This document shows positions 51,389-60,417 of a stretch of 64,000 nucleotides of DNA, in pieces (the first letter of the stretch is position 1; every line of letters starts with the position of its first letter). The notes beneath the pieces were generated by a model. It was not told where the DNA came from. It searched no databases and saw nothing but the letters and a program-made list of their open reading frames with translations. The translations under genes were made by a program, and so were the position numbers. Source of the stretch: Ruminococcaceae bacterium Marseille-P2935 (GTDB taxonomy: Bacteria; Bacillota; Clostridia; Oscillospirales; Ruminococcaceae); assembly GCA_900104565.1 (NCBI GenBank), contig LT629951.1, forward strand, positions 401,501 through 465,500, read 5' to 3'.

Positions 51389-53167
51389 ATGACCAAGTCT
51401 ACAGGTTCTCGCCCAGTCTATATGGAGATATATTATAAAATTATTGACGATATTATGAACGGGGTTTACAACATTGGTGATTTGATTCCTACTCAAAACG
51501 AACTGGCTGTTCAGTTTAATGTCAGCCGGGTCACGGTGCGTGAGGCTATTAAGGAGCTCATGCACCGCGGGGTTTTGCAGACAATAAAAGGCAAGGGAAC
51601 CTTTGTAACCACCAAGCCGGGTGAAATCGGCAACTATGAGCGCACAGGGGGATTTTCTAAAAACAGGGTTAGCAGCCTGGGGCGCAGGGTGCGTTCACGT
51701 ATTGTAGATATTGAAGTTGTTCCGGCAGATAAGCGTTTAAGCGCCAAGCTTAGGGTGCCGCCCTTCACATTGCTTACCCATATTTGCCGTGTGCGCATGG
51801 TAAACGACAAGCCAATGTGCCGGGATAATGTATACATAGTAAACCGCTACGTGAAAAACATAGATTTCTACAAGGAAGATTTAGTGAATGGGTCGCTTTA
51901 CTCTTTACTCAAAGAGAAAGCCGGAATCATCTTTGATTTTGTAGAAGAAAAAATTCGTGCTGTGGATTGTCCCGAAGATGTAGCGAAAAACCTGGAGATT
52001 AACCCAGGGGAGCCGGTGCTGAATATTAAACGAACTTCCTATGACGAGTTTGGAAAGCCCATCGAATATTGTGAAAATTATGAGCGGTCAGACCTTTACT
52101 ATATGGTGATTCAATCGCGCAGAAGCGGAAAGAAGGAAATATCACCCCAAAAATACGATAAAATTTTTGGAAGTATTTTAGGCGCTGCAGTCGGCGACGC
52201 TATGGGGGCCGTAACCGAAACCAAAACAACGGCTTTGATTAGGAAAAAATTTGGAGGTCTGGTGGAAGACCTTTTACCCCCGCCGGATGATTGTTATGTT
52301 CGCGGAAGAGAAACCGGCAGTGTGACGGATGATTTTAGCTTAGCTTATTTTACGGCGATTGAACTGAACAAGTGTAAGGGCAATGTAACCGAACAGGTAG
52401 CGGTTAACTCGGTGCTTACCTGGTCCGAGTACCCGGAGTTTTTCCGGCTGGCGGGCAGTACCACACAAGAAGCAGTGCTGAAGCTGAAAGGAGAACCGAT
52501 ACCAAGCAAAAATGAGTACCTGGCATGCAATAATGCCAAAGCTACCAACGGCGCAGCCATGAAAATCTTCCCCGTAGGTTTAATTAATCCAGGCAATATT
52601 GAAAAGACCGTACAGGATACTGTGACCATATGTAAACCCACTCATCCCTATAATATTACCATTTCGGCGGGAGCTGCAATTGCAGCTGCTGTTGCTACAG
52701 CGGTGGAGGATGGTGCAACTTTAGACCAGGTACTTCAGGCAGGGATTGAGGGCGCAAAACTTGGATTCCTGGAAGGGACCAAACAATGCAAAAGACTGGC
52801 AGGCCCGTCTGTAGAAAAACGAATTAGACTGGCGATAGAGATTGCGGAGCGGCGGCTTGGATGGGAAGATACTATGAAAGAGCTGTCTGACATTATTGGT
52901 ACCGGGCATTCGGTTGCAGAAGCTGTTCCGTGTGCATTTGGAATTTTGGCTGCAAACCCGGATAACGCAATGGGGGCAGTTAAAATGGGGGTAAACATTG
53001 GTGGGGACACCGATACTGTAGCTACAATGGTTGGGGCAATGGCTGGTGCACTTTATGGGGCAAGGTCGTTTCCGCCGCATTTTCTGGAAATTATTAATCG
53101 AGCCAACGGCTTTGATTTGGAGCGGATCGCCCATGATATTGCTACGGAATATTACGGAAACGCTTAG
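51389..53167 (+). CDS. GntR/UTRA regulator fused to an ADP-ribosylglycohydrolase-fold domain
   Basis: One unbroken frame of 592 codons. Residues 1-75 are a GntR winged helix (PVYMEIYYKIIDDIMNGVY, NELAVQFNVSRVTVREAIKELM, IKGKGTFVTT). Residues about 90-245 are a UTRA ligand-binding domain (THICRVRMVNDKPMCRDNVY, NIKRTSYDEFGKPIEYCENY). Residues about 255-590 form a complete ADP-ribosylglycohydrolase fold: KIFGSILGAAVGDAMGA, the metal motif TDDFSLAYF and GGDTDTVATMVGA, so the two-metal site is intact. The ATG follows ATAGGAG. The following gene is a close paralogue of the C-terminal half. It may bind DNA, sense a ribosylated ligand and hydrolyse it. Such a fusion is unusual; whether the domain is active is unknown. 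Confidence 0.93.
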   Translation: MTKSTGSRPVYMEIYYKIIDDIMNGVYNIGDLIPTQNELAVQFNVSRVTVREAIKELMHRGVLQTIKGKGTFVTTKPGEIGNYERTGGFSKNRVSSLGRRVRSRIVDIEVVPADKRLSAKLRVPPFTLLTHICRVRMVNDKPMCRDNVYIVNRYVKNIDFYKEDLVNGSLYSLLKEKAGIIFDFVEEKIRAVDCPEDVAKNLEINPGEPVLNIKRTSYDEFGKPIEYCENYERSDLYYMVIQSRRSGKKEISPQKYDKIFGSILGAAVGDAMGAVTETKTTALIRKKFGGLVEDLLPPPDDCYVRGRETGSVTDDFSLAYFTAIELNKCKGNVTEQVAVNSVLTWSEYPEFFRLAGSTTQEAVLKLKGEPIPSKNEYLACNNAKATNGAAMKIFPVGLINPGNIEKTVQDTVTICKPTHPYNITISAGAAIAAAVATAVEDGATLDQVLQAGIEGAKLGFLEGTKQCKRLAGPSVEKRIRLAIEIAERRLGWEDTMKELSDIIGTGHSVAEAVPCAFGILAANPDNAMGAVKMGVNIGGDTDTVATMVGAMAGALYGARSFPPHFLEIINRANGFDLERIAHDIATEYYGNA

Positions 53168-53206
53168 CAAATTTAAAAGGATATCAATGTTTTAGGAGGA
53201 CAACTA

Positions 53207-54223
53207 ATGGAAAAGTATGACAAGGTATTTGGCAGTATTTTAGGCGCTGCAGTCGGCGACGCTATGGGAGGTATTACCGAAACAAGAAGTGCTGAAATGA
53301 TTAAGGATTTCTTTCATGGCTATGTGGATGATTTAATCACTCCTCCAGATGATTGTTTTATTCGTGGCTGCCAGCCCGGTAATGTGACAGACGATTTTAG
53401 CCTGGCATATTTTACGGCAATTGAGCTGTCGAGGTGCGCCGGAAAAGTGGACAACAACCTGGCTAAAAAAGCAGTGCTGACCTGGTCTGAATACCCGGAG
53501 TTTTTCCGGTTTGCCGGCCCCACTACACAAGCTGCAGTTATGAGAATGAAAGGCATCGACGTTCCGTATAAAAACGCATACCTTGCCTGTGATAATATGA
53601 AGGCTACCAATGGTTCCGGTATGAAAATTTTTGGCGTTGGCCTGATTAATCCGGGTAACCTGGACAAAGCGGTAGAGGATGCGGTAACCATCTGTATGCC
53701 GACTCATCCCAACAATGTGGCAATTTCGGGTGCTTGCGCAATAGCGGCGGCAGTGGCAAAGGCTATGGAGGATGATGCCACTCTGGATGATGTGATCGAT
53801 GCCGGTCTGTATGGAGCGCATAAGGGGTTTATTATTGGATCCAAAAAAGGTTTTTCCCTGGCTACCCCATCAGTAGAAAAGAGAATGCGCCTTGCTGTTG
53901 AAATTGGTAAACGCGGCATGGGATGGGAAGAGACCATGCTGGAATTAAGAGATATTATTGGAGCAGGCCTGGCAGCAGCCGAAGCAATTCCTTGTGTGTT
54001 TGGTATTCTGGCTGCCAACCCGAATGATGCATTTGGAGCAATTAAGATGGGTGTCAACATTGGCGACGATACCGATACGGTTGCAACCATGGTAGGCGCA
54101 ATTGTGGGCGCTTTATATGGTACCAGCAACATTCCTCTTAAATTCTTAAAGCCAATTAACGAGGTAAATAAATTCGACTTAGAGCGGCTAGCTCATGATA
54201 TTACAGGAGCATATTACGCATGA
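53207..54223 (+). CDS. ADP-ribosylglycohydrolase family protein, free-standing
   Basis: A 338-residue all-helical hydrolase of the ARH/DraG/crystallin-J1 family. Metal-binding motifs are GAAVGDAMG (residues about 11-19), VTDDFSLAYF (about 63) and GDDTDTVATMVGA (about 285). It also carries TWSEYPEFFRFAG and MPTHPNNVAISGACA. Family members break N- or O-ribosyl bonds; bacterial homologues in sugar loci probably act on small ribosides, not on proteins. It is very similar along its whole length to the C-terminal part of the preceding fusion protein. The ATG follows AGGAGGA. It overlaps the next kinase by 4 bases. Confidence 0.93.
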   Translation: MEKYDKVFGSILGAAVGDAMGGITETRSAEMIKDFFHGYVDDLITPPDDCFIRGCQPGNVTDDFSLAYFTAIELSRCAGKVDNNLAKKAVLTWSEYPEFFRFAGPTTQAAVMRMKGIDVPYKNAYLACDNMKATNGSGMKIFGVGLINPGNLDKAVEDAVTICMPTHPNNVAISGACAIAAAVAKAMEDDATLDDVIDAGLYGAHKGFIIGSKKGFSLATPSVEKRMRLAVEIGKRGMGWEETMLELRDIIGAGLAAAEAIPCVFGILAANPNDAFGAIKMGVNIGDDTDTVATMVGAIVGALYGTSNIPLKFLKPINEVNKFDLERLAHDITGAYYA

Positions 54224-55140
54224 AAAAAGAAAAATATGTTGTTGCAGTTGGCCCGGTTTGCATTGATGAATATTACAGTGCGGATGCTTGGGTAGCAGAA
54301 GGAGACAAAGGGGTTGTACGCCCCGAAACCAATACCGTTGGCGGAATGATTCCCAATGCGGCTTGTGTATTTGCAGGATATGGGGTAAAAACATATTTTT
54401 TTGATGTGATGAATGACGGCCCGCTTTCCCAGCAGATGCTGCAAAATTTGCGGGAATATCACCTGGATGTTTCCCCCGTGTATTTTGACAATACCATGTC
54501 CGATTCCAAATGTATTATTGTGCTTACGCCTGGGGACCGGACGATTCTGGTTGCCAACAGCAATAAACCCAGTGTAAAGCTGTCTGGAGAAAGGTTGGAA
54601 CTGTTCCGTGGGGCGTCGTATATCTACACTACCGTAGGGGATTTTGCGGGTTTTCAGGATGCTGTGGAATTAGCCGATGACCTAAAAGCCCATGGCGTAC
54701 AGTTGGTTTTTGATATTGAACGATCAAATTTTGATAAAACCGGCGAAGAACTGTTTAAAAGAGCGGATGTCCTCTTCTTTAACCAGTACGGTTTTGAAAA
54801 ATACTGTGATGGAGAGAATGCTCAAGCGGTTTATCAGCGTCTGTTCGACTGGGGGGTTAAAATTATTACCGTTACATTGGGTAAAGACGGCAGCTATACA
54901 AAAACCCCAACGGATGAAGCAAGAGCTTATGCTATTGACCTGCCGGTTGTGGACCCCACTGGAGCAGGTGATACCTTTAACAGCTCGTTTGTACGCTGCA
55001 TTTTAGAAGGAATGGATATTCATAAGGCGGCGGAATTCGCCAACATGGCCGCCAGCTATTCGGTAACTCAGATGGGACCTAAAGGTGGGGTCAGCAGCGT
55101 AGAACATATTGAAGAAATGCTAAAACAGCATTGTAAGTAA
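54220..55140 (+). CDS. PfkB family carbohydrate kinase (third in window)
   Basis: A 306-residue ribokinase-like enzyme: VVAVGPVCIDEYYSAD, the NTVGGMIPNAACVFAGYG substrate motif, TVTLGKDGSYTKTP and the catalytic DPTGAGDTFNSSF. The N-terminal Gly-Gly-x-x-x-N pattern is that of ribokinase and nucleoside kinases. The start overlaps the stop of the glycohydrolase gene (ATGA), tying the two in expression; phosphorylation of the released sugar, perhaps ribose, is the natural guess. It lies 73 bases before the transporter ATPase. Confidence 0.93.
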   Translation: MKKEKYVVAVGPVCIDEYYSADAWVAEGDKGVVRPETNTVGGMIPNAACVFAGYGVKTYFFDVMNDGPLSQQMLQNLREYHLDVSPVYFDNTMSDSKCIIVLTPGDRTILVANSNKPSVKLSGERLELFRGASYIYTTVGDFAGFQDAVELADDLKAHGVQLVFDIERSNFDKTGEELFKRADVLFFNQYGFEKYCDGENAQAVYQRLFDWGVKIITVTLGKDGSYTKTPTDEARAYAIDLPVVDPTGAGDTFNSSFVRCILEGMDIHKAAEFANMAASYSVTQMGPKGGVSSVEHIEEMLKQHCK

Positions 55141-55212
55141 TTTGGTAGTAACAATACACCCTTTTATCTAACATGAAATGAACGGCAAATTGTAAATTAG
55201 GGGGGAACAGCA

Positions 55213-56724
55213 ATGTCAGCAGAACCGATTTTAAGGACCAGCAAAATCACCAAAGGCTTTTTTGGGGTTCAGGTGCTTAAGGGGATCGATTTTGAGGTTT
55301 GTCCGGGCGAAATTATGGGCTTGGTTGGTGAAAATGGCGCCGGAAAATCTACCCTGATGAAAATTATTACCGGCCTCTATACCAATGATGGGGGCGAGAT
55401 TATTTTTAAAGGGGCGCCGGTGTTCTTCAGTGATCCGGGTAAGGCAAGAGATATTGGAATTTCGATTATCCATCAGGAATTCAACTTGTTTTCCAATCTT
55501 TCGGTCGCTGAAAATATCTTTTTGGACCGTAAGGAGTTCCGCAACAGGCTGGGGCAGGTAAACTGGAAAAAAATGAACGAGGAAGCCCGTAAGGTATTGA
55601 GTGAACTGGGCGCCAGTTTTGACGTTACCATGCCGGTGCGGATGCTTTCGGTACGGGAACAGCAGCTGGTGGAAATTGCAAAGGCAGTTTCGACCAATGC
55701 GCAGGTTCTGATTATGGATGAACCGTCCGCGGCGCTTCCGGATAACGAAGTGCAGAATATGTTTGATGTAGTGCGCATGCTGAAACAAAAAGGCGTTGCA
55801 ATCATTTATATTTCTCACAGAATGGGGGAGATTGAACAGATTTGTGACCGTGTAACTGTGCTGCGAGATGGTATCAACGTTGATGTGCTGGATATGAAGA
55901 CCAGAAAGATTGACGATGTAATCGCGCAGATGGTAGGACGTGAAATTAAGGATTATTACCCCCATACCAGTCGTGAACCGGGTGACGAGATTTTAAAAGT
56001 GGAAGAGATGTCCGGGGATGGGCTCAAGAATATCAGTTTCACGGTGAATCGCAAAGAGGTTGTAGGTTTATATGGTTTAGCCGGTGCGGGATCAACAGAA
56101 GTGGCTGAAATGATTATGGGCCTGCGGCTGATGCCAAGCGGTACCGTATTGATGAATGGTGAACCGGTTAAGAAAAATGCAATAGAGGCTTCCATGGCTG
56201 CCGGTATTGGCTATGTGCCGCCCGACCGGCGTCAGGAGGGTATTGTTGTAAACATGCCCATTGCGGACAACATCATTATGGCCAATCTTCCCAAGTACAT
56301 AAAAAAGGGCTTGCTGGACTTTAAAAAGATTGCTGCCAGCACGGCAGAGCATATTAAGGAGCTCGCACTAAAATGCAACGGGGCAGATCAAACGGTTCTT
56401 AGCCTGTCGGGAGGCAACCAGCAAAAGGTGGTTTTGTCCAAATGGTTGGACCGTAACCCCAGCATGCTGATATTAAACGAGCCGACCCGTGGTGTAGACG
56501 TAGGTGCAAAAAGTGAAATCTACCGTTTAATTGATGAACTGGCAAACTCCGGACTTGCTATTTTACTTATTTCCTCCGAGGTACCCGAGGTGTTAGGCAT
56601 CAGCGACCGTGTTCTGGTTATGTGTCGCGGCCGAATTACAGGCGAATATAAAAACGAAAACCTAGGGCAGGATGTTCTGCTGAAGGCGGCGTCTGGTACT
56701 ACAGGGGGTGACGGCAATGAATAA
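55213..56724 (+). CDS. Sugar ABC transporter ATPase, duplicated domain (second CUT2-type system)
   Basis: A 503-residue ATPase. Domain 1 has Walker A GENGAGKSTLMKIITG, IHQEFNLFSNLSVAENIFL, signature LSVREQQLVEIAKAV and Walker B LIMDEPSAALPDNE. Domain 2 has a degenerate Walker A (GLAGAGSTEVAEM), LSGGNQQKVVLSKWL and LILNEPTRGVDVGAK. This is the standard RbsA/MglA pattern. The ATG follows TAGGGGGGAA. It overlaps the first permease by 8 bases. It is clearly distinct from the ATPase at 43781. Confidence 0.94.
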   Translation: MSAEPILRTSKITKGFFGVQVLKGIDFEVCPGEIMGLVGENGAGKSTLMKIITGLYTNDGGEIIFKGAPVFFSDPGKARDIGISIIHQEFNLFSNLSVAENIFLDRKEFRNRLGQVNWKKMNEEARKVLSELGASFDVTMPVRMLSVREQQLVEIAKAVSTNAQVLIMDEPSAALPDNEVQNMFDVVRMLKQKGVAIIYISHRMGEIEQICDRVTVLRDGINVDVLDMKTRKIDDVIAQMVGREIKDYYPHTSREPGDEILKVEEMSGDGLKNISFTVNRKEVVGLYGLAGAGSTEVAEMIMGLRLMPSGTVLMNGEPVKKNAIEASMAAGIGYVPPDRRQEGIVVNMPIADNIIMANLPKYIKKGLLDFKKIAASTAEHIKELALKCNGADQTVLSLSGGNQQKVVLSKWLDRNPSMLILNEPTRGVDVGAKSEIYRLIDELANSGLAILLISSEVPEVLGISDRVLVMCRGRITGEYKNENLGQDVLLKAASGTTGGDGNE

Positions 56725-57682
56725 ACTTTCTGTTCAAAAATTCTTAAAACGACAGGAAACGATTATTTCAGTTTTTACCTTATTGGTCTTTTTTGCCTTT
56801 TGTATGCTTTCTCAAAATTTTGGAACAGACTCTAACTTTCAGTTGATTTTACAACAGGTTGCGGTCAACGGCATCTGTGTGGTTGGCGTTGGCGTGGTAG
56901 TCATTTTAGGCGGTATTGACCTGTCTGCCGGTGCTGTGCTTGCTTTGTCGGGCGTAGTTGGCGGCATGTTTATCAAACAGGGAATGCCTGTACTGGTTGC
57001 AATACTTGCCAGTATTGGAATTGGTATGCTGTGTGGGGCCTTTAACGCCCTGCTCATTACGCAGCTAAGCCTTCCCCCGATTATTACCACCCTGGCAACC
57101 AACTACCTGTTCCGTGGGGTAGCCATTATTATTACCGGAGGTTCCTGGGTAAATAATTTCCCAAGAGAATTTACCAAATACGGCACAGGGCGGATATTTG
57201 GTACCTCGAATGTATTTTGGATGTTTCTGATCATTCTCGCCATAGTTTCTTACATGATGAAGTACATGAATATTGGACGTAAGATTTATGCGGTAGGAAC
57301 CAATAATGATGCGGCAGACAAAAGCGGCATTAGCTGCACAAAGGTTAAGTTTTTTGGATATACATTGTGCGGCGGAATTATTGGGTTTGCGGGTATTATG
57401 TATGCAGCGCAGATCGGTGCGGTCGCATCCACCTCTACCGGCCTTACTTTGGGTACGCAGGTGCTGGCGGCAGCATTGGCCGGCGGTATCTCTATTGCAG
57501 GGGGCAGGGGTACCCTGTTTGGTGCTTCGGTTGGTATTTTAATGATTGGAATTATTAAAAACGGCCTGATCCTCACCAAGGTTTCAGAGTTCTGGATTGA
57601 TGCGATCACCGGAGCCATTATTTTGCTGGCGCTGGCACTGAACGTTCTCAACTCCCGTGAAAAGAGAAGGGAGGAAGCATAA
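56717..57682 (+). CDS. Sugar ABC transporter permease (second system, first subunit)
   Basis: A 321-residue membrane protein with CUT2 permease marks: GVVVILGGIDLSAGAVLALSGVVGG, CGAFNALLITQLSLPPIITTLATNYLFRG, GRKIYAVGTNNDAADKSGI and GGISIAGGRGTLFGASVGILMIGII. The start chosen is ATG 56717, 8 bases after GGGGG; an in-frame GTG at 56708 lies within that ribosome site. It overlaps the ATPase gene by 8 bases and the next permease by one base (TAATG). Confidence 0.93.
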   Translation: MNKLSVQKFLKRQETIISVFTLLVFFAFCMLSQNFGTDSNFQLILQQVAVNGICVVGVGVVVILGGIDLSAGAVLALSGVVGGMFIKQGMPVLVAILASIGIGMLCGAFNALLITQLSLPPIITTLATNYLFRGVAIIITGGSWVNNFPREFTKYGTGRIFGTSNVFWMFLIILAIVSYMMKYMNIGRKIYAVGTNNDAADKSGISCTKVKFFGYTLCGGIIGFAGIMYAAQIGAVASTSTGLTLGTQVLAAALAGGISIAGGRGTLFGASVGILMIGIIKNGLILTKVSEFWIDAITGAIILLALALNVLNSREKRREEA

Positions 57683-58641
57683 TGAGCAAGGTTAAAAACT
57701 GTATTTCATCCTACATGAAAAGGGATGGAAACCGTAATGTAGTATTGCTAATTGCCTTTATGGCCGTGCAGATCCTGTTTTTTTCGCAGGTCACCGAATA
57801 TTTCCTTGGCATTTCTAATTTTGTCAACCTGATGCGCCAGACGGCAGAGTTGGGTATGGTCACCATTCCGCTGGCAATGCTGATTCTTACCGGAAACATT
57901 GACCTCTCGGTAGGTGCAGTAATGGGAGTATGCGCTATCTCCCTGGCCAGAATGCTCCGTGCAGGCATGAATATAGGGTTGTCTATTTTAATTACCCTGT
58001 GTATTGGCGCTTTAATGGGCTGCATCAACGGCTTTTTTGTAGCAAAGCTTCACCTGGCAGGTATTGTAGCGACAATTGGTACCCAGGTAATGCTGCGCGG
58101 CGCATGTTTCATTTTGACAGGCGGGCGTCCAGTCAGCGGATTACCAAAAGAGTTTTTAGATGTAGCAAAATGGAACTTGTTTGGCATTCCGTTTACCTTT
58201 ATTTTAATGATAGCAGCATTTGTAATTGCAATTTTTATTATGCAGCGTACCAGCTTTGGGATTAAACTGCATGCAATAGGCTACAACGCCAAGGCCAGTA
58301 AATTTTCGGGAATTCAATCCGATAAATTGAAATTTTGGCTTTATGTTTTAAGCGGTACAGTAGCGGCAATTGCCGCCACGTTTATGCTTACCCGCTTTGC
58401 AAGTGCAGAATCGGCATTTGGAACCGGATACGATACCGACGTACTGACTTCGGTACTGATTGGCGGTATGAGTATTGCAGGCGGCTCGGGCAACCTACTG
58501 GGGGCCCTGTTGGGAGTACTGACCATTGGTACCCTGAGAAACGGCATGAACCATTTGGAAATTTCCGCCCTGTATCAGCAGATGGTGCTTGGCGCACTGA
58601 TTGTAATTTCCGCAGCAAAATGGAGAAAATACAAGGCATAA
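57682..58641 (+). CDS. Sugar ABC transporter permease (second system, second subunit)
   Basis: A 319-residue membrane protein with LTGNIDLSVGAVMGVCAISLARM, GCINGFFVAKLHLAGIVATIGTQVMLRG, FGIKLHAIGYNAKASKFSGI and GGMSIAGGSGNLLGALLGVLTIGTLRN. It pairs with the preceding permease as a heterodimer, like the AI-2 importer LsrC/LsrD or rhamnose RhaP/RhaQ type. The start overlaps the previous stop by one base. It is followed 40 bases later by the binding protein. Confidence 0.93.
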   Translation: MSKVKNCISSYMKRDGNRNVVLLIAFMAVQILFFSQVTEYFLGISNFVNLMRQTAELGMVTIPLAMLILTGNIDLSVGAVMGVCAISLARMLRAGMNIGLSILITLCIGALMGCINGFFVAKLHLAGIVATIGTQVMLRGACFILTGGRPVSGLPKEFLDVAKWNLFGIPFTFILMIAAFVIAIFIMQRTSFGIKLHAIGYNAKASKFSGIQSDKLKFWLYVLSGTVAAIAATFMLTRFASAESAFGTGYDTDVLTSVLIGGMSIAGGSGNLLGALLGVLTIGTLRNGMNHLEISALYQQMVLGALIVISAAKWRKYKA

Positions 58642-58681
58642 CGTATACAATCGCGGAAGCGAAAAATAAAGGAGGATTCAT

Positions 58682-59746
58682 ATGAAGTTAAAAAAGGTAT
58701 TAGCACTCGTTCTTGCACTGACAATGATCATGGCGTTTGCGGGCTGCAGCGGCAATACGCCTTCCAGCACCCCTGCGTCTACTGCTGGTGGGGGTACTGA
58801 ATCAAAAGGCGAAACGCCTACTCCGGCAGGTGGAAAATCGTTATTCATCTGCCCGAAATCGGTTGGATTTGACTATTGGACTGCCTGTGAAAAAGGCGTA
58901 AAAGATGCAGCTGCAGCGTTGGGTTACACCGCAGTTTTCAATGGACCTTCTGAGGTTGATTCTGCCAAACAAATCAATATGATCGAAGACATGCTGACCA
59001 AGAAAATCTCTGGCCTGGCTGCCGCCCCTAATGATGCAGCGGCAGTTGGCCCCGTGTTTGACCGTGCCATTGAGCAGGGCGTAAACACCATTACATTTGA
59101 TACTGACGCGCCTACTACCAACCGTTCCTGGTATGTTGGACCGGATTCCGACTACTCCATGGGCCAGCAGATTGCTGAAATGATTGCAGAGGAAATGGGC
59201 GGCGAAGGTGAACTGGCATTCATGGTAGCTTCTTTGGGCGCCGAGAACCAGGTAGCTAAAGTTGAGGGTGCAAAAGCCGTATTGGAGTCCAAATACCCGA
59301 AAATTTCTATCGTTACCACTGTTGTTTCTGACGACGACAACCAGAAAGCTTTTGCAAACGCACAGAACCTGCTGTCTACCTACCCGAACCTGAAAGGCAT
59401 TCTGGGCTTTGCAGGCGCCGAGGCCCCGCAGGCTGCCGAGGCGGTTACCCAGGCAATTGCCAATGGTGATGTAAAAGAAGGCCAGATTAAAATTACTGGA
59501 ATCGGCTTCCCATCCCAGTGCAGGCCTTATGTGAAGAGCGGTATTTTGAAACAGGTCCTCAGCTGGAATCCGGAGGTTATGGGTATTGTAACAGTACACG
59601 TGCTGGCCGCAATGGAAGAAGGCAGACCGATTGATTCTACCTTTAAGATTGACGGCGTAGAAGGCCTGAAGATTGAAGATAAGAACGTTTACTCCGGCTG
59701 CCTGGTATTAGATATTAATAACATCGACCAGTACAATTATTCCTGA
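58682..59746 (+). CDS. Sugar ABC transporter binding lipoprotein (second system)
   Basis: A 354-residue lipoprotein: MKLKKVLALVLALTMIMAF then lipobox FAGC (Cys about residue 22) and a Ser/Thr/Pro/Gly linker. The mature domain is of the RhaS/LsrB/ribose-binding type: FICPKSVGFDYWTACEKGVKDAA, ISGLAAAPNDAAAVGPVFDRAIEQGVNTITFDTDAP, SWYVGPDSDYSMGQQIAEM, IGFPSQCRPYVKSGIL and EVMGIVTVHVLAAMEEG. The resemblance to LsrB suggests a branched or deoxy sugar ligand, but the true substrate is unknown. The ATG follows AAGGAGG. It is the last transporter gene. Confidence 0.93.
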   Translation: MKLKKVLALVLALTMIMAFAGCSGNTPSSTPASTAGGGTESKGETPTPAGGKSLFICPKSVGFDYWTACEKGVKDAAAALGYTAVFNGPSEVDSAKQINMIEDMLTKKISGLAAAPNDAAAVGPVFDRAIEQGVNTITFDTDAPTTNRSWYVGPDSDYSMGQQIAEMIAEEMGGEGELAFMVASLGAENQVAKVEGAKAVLESKYPKISIVTTVVSDDDNQKAFANAQNLLSTYPNLKGILGFAGAEAPQAAEAVTQAIANGDVKEGQIKITGIGFPSQCRPYVKSGILKQVLSWNPEVMGIVTVHVLAAMEEGRPIDSTFKIDGVEGLKIEDKNVYSGCLVLDINNIDQYNYS

Positions 59747-59906
59747 TCATAATTTCCTCCTGATATTCAGGAAACAGACCTAGAGACCAACAGCGGCGTG
59801 CGGATTGCAATTTTGATTGACGGGCTTTACAGACCGGCTAGGAAGGGTAGTCTGTTGCGCCGCCATTGGTTTTCTTACATCATCACGAAGAAAGAGGTGC
59901 TTCAGT

Positions 59907-60389
59907 ATGAGACAAATTAAGGCAGTACCCATCACAAAAGAAGGCTTTGCTCCGTTTGGAAGATATTATAATCTTTATGAGGGGCGTAGTACAAAAACCG
60001 AAGACTTTGAGGCTTATATGCTGAATGAGCTGCATGTGGATGAGCCTATGAATTTTGGCATTACCATCTGTAAGGCTGGGGATTTTGACAGTGTTAGCAT
60101 GGAGCGTCACTTTTTGACCGAAGAGCCGCAGTTCTGCGGGGACGGCACCATGGTGCTTACCGTAGCAAATACCGACCCGGAACATTACCCTGCCGCTGAG
60201 GATGTACAGGCATTCATTTTAAAGCCAGGCGATTTGGCGGTGCTGGCTAAAGGAATCTGGCATGACGCCAATCATGGCATAGAGAAAGACACTATGTATT
60301 ATTTTATGGCTACCAATAAAGCTCCAGATTCCCGCGAGACCGAATGGATCGAGATTAAGCCAGAACCAGTAAGAGTTTTAGTAAAATAA
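59907..60389 (+). CDS. Ureidoglycolate lyase-like cupin (AllA family), first copy
   Basis: A 160-residue cupin beginning MRQIKAVPITKEGFAPFGRYYNLYEG. It has FGITICKAGDFDSVSMERHFLTEEPQFC, where the metal-binding His/Glu are expected, and FILKPGDLAVLAKGIWHDANHG. This is the full length of the ureidoglycolate lyase family (PF04115), which in purine breakdown frees urea from ureidoglycolate. No other allantoin genes are near, so a related ureido or sugar-acid substrate is more likely. The start is ATG 59907 after AAAGAGGTG; the longer frame from 59817 lacks a site. A second copy follows 28 bases later. Confidence 0.85.
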   Translation: MRQIKAVPITKEGFAPFGRYYNLYEGRSTKTEDFEAYMLNELHVDEPMNFGITICKAGDFDSVSMERHFLTEEPQFCGDGTMVLTVANTDPEHYPAAEDVQAFILKPGDLAVLAKGIWHDANHGIEKDTMYYFMATNKAPDSRETEWIEIKPEPVRVLVK

Positions 60390-60417
60390 CGGCGAAGCGG
60401 CAGAAAGGATGAACGAA

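Noticed and set aside
53207-54223. DraG, nitrogenase-reductase reactivating glycohydrolase
   Set aside because: No nif or draT genes are present; the sugar transporter and kinase context favours a small-molecule substrate.
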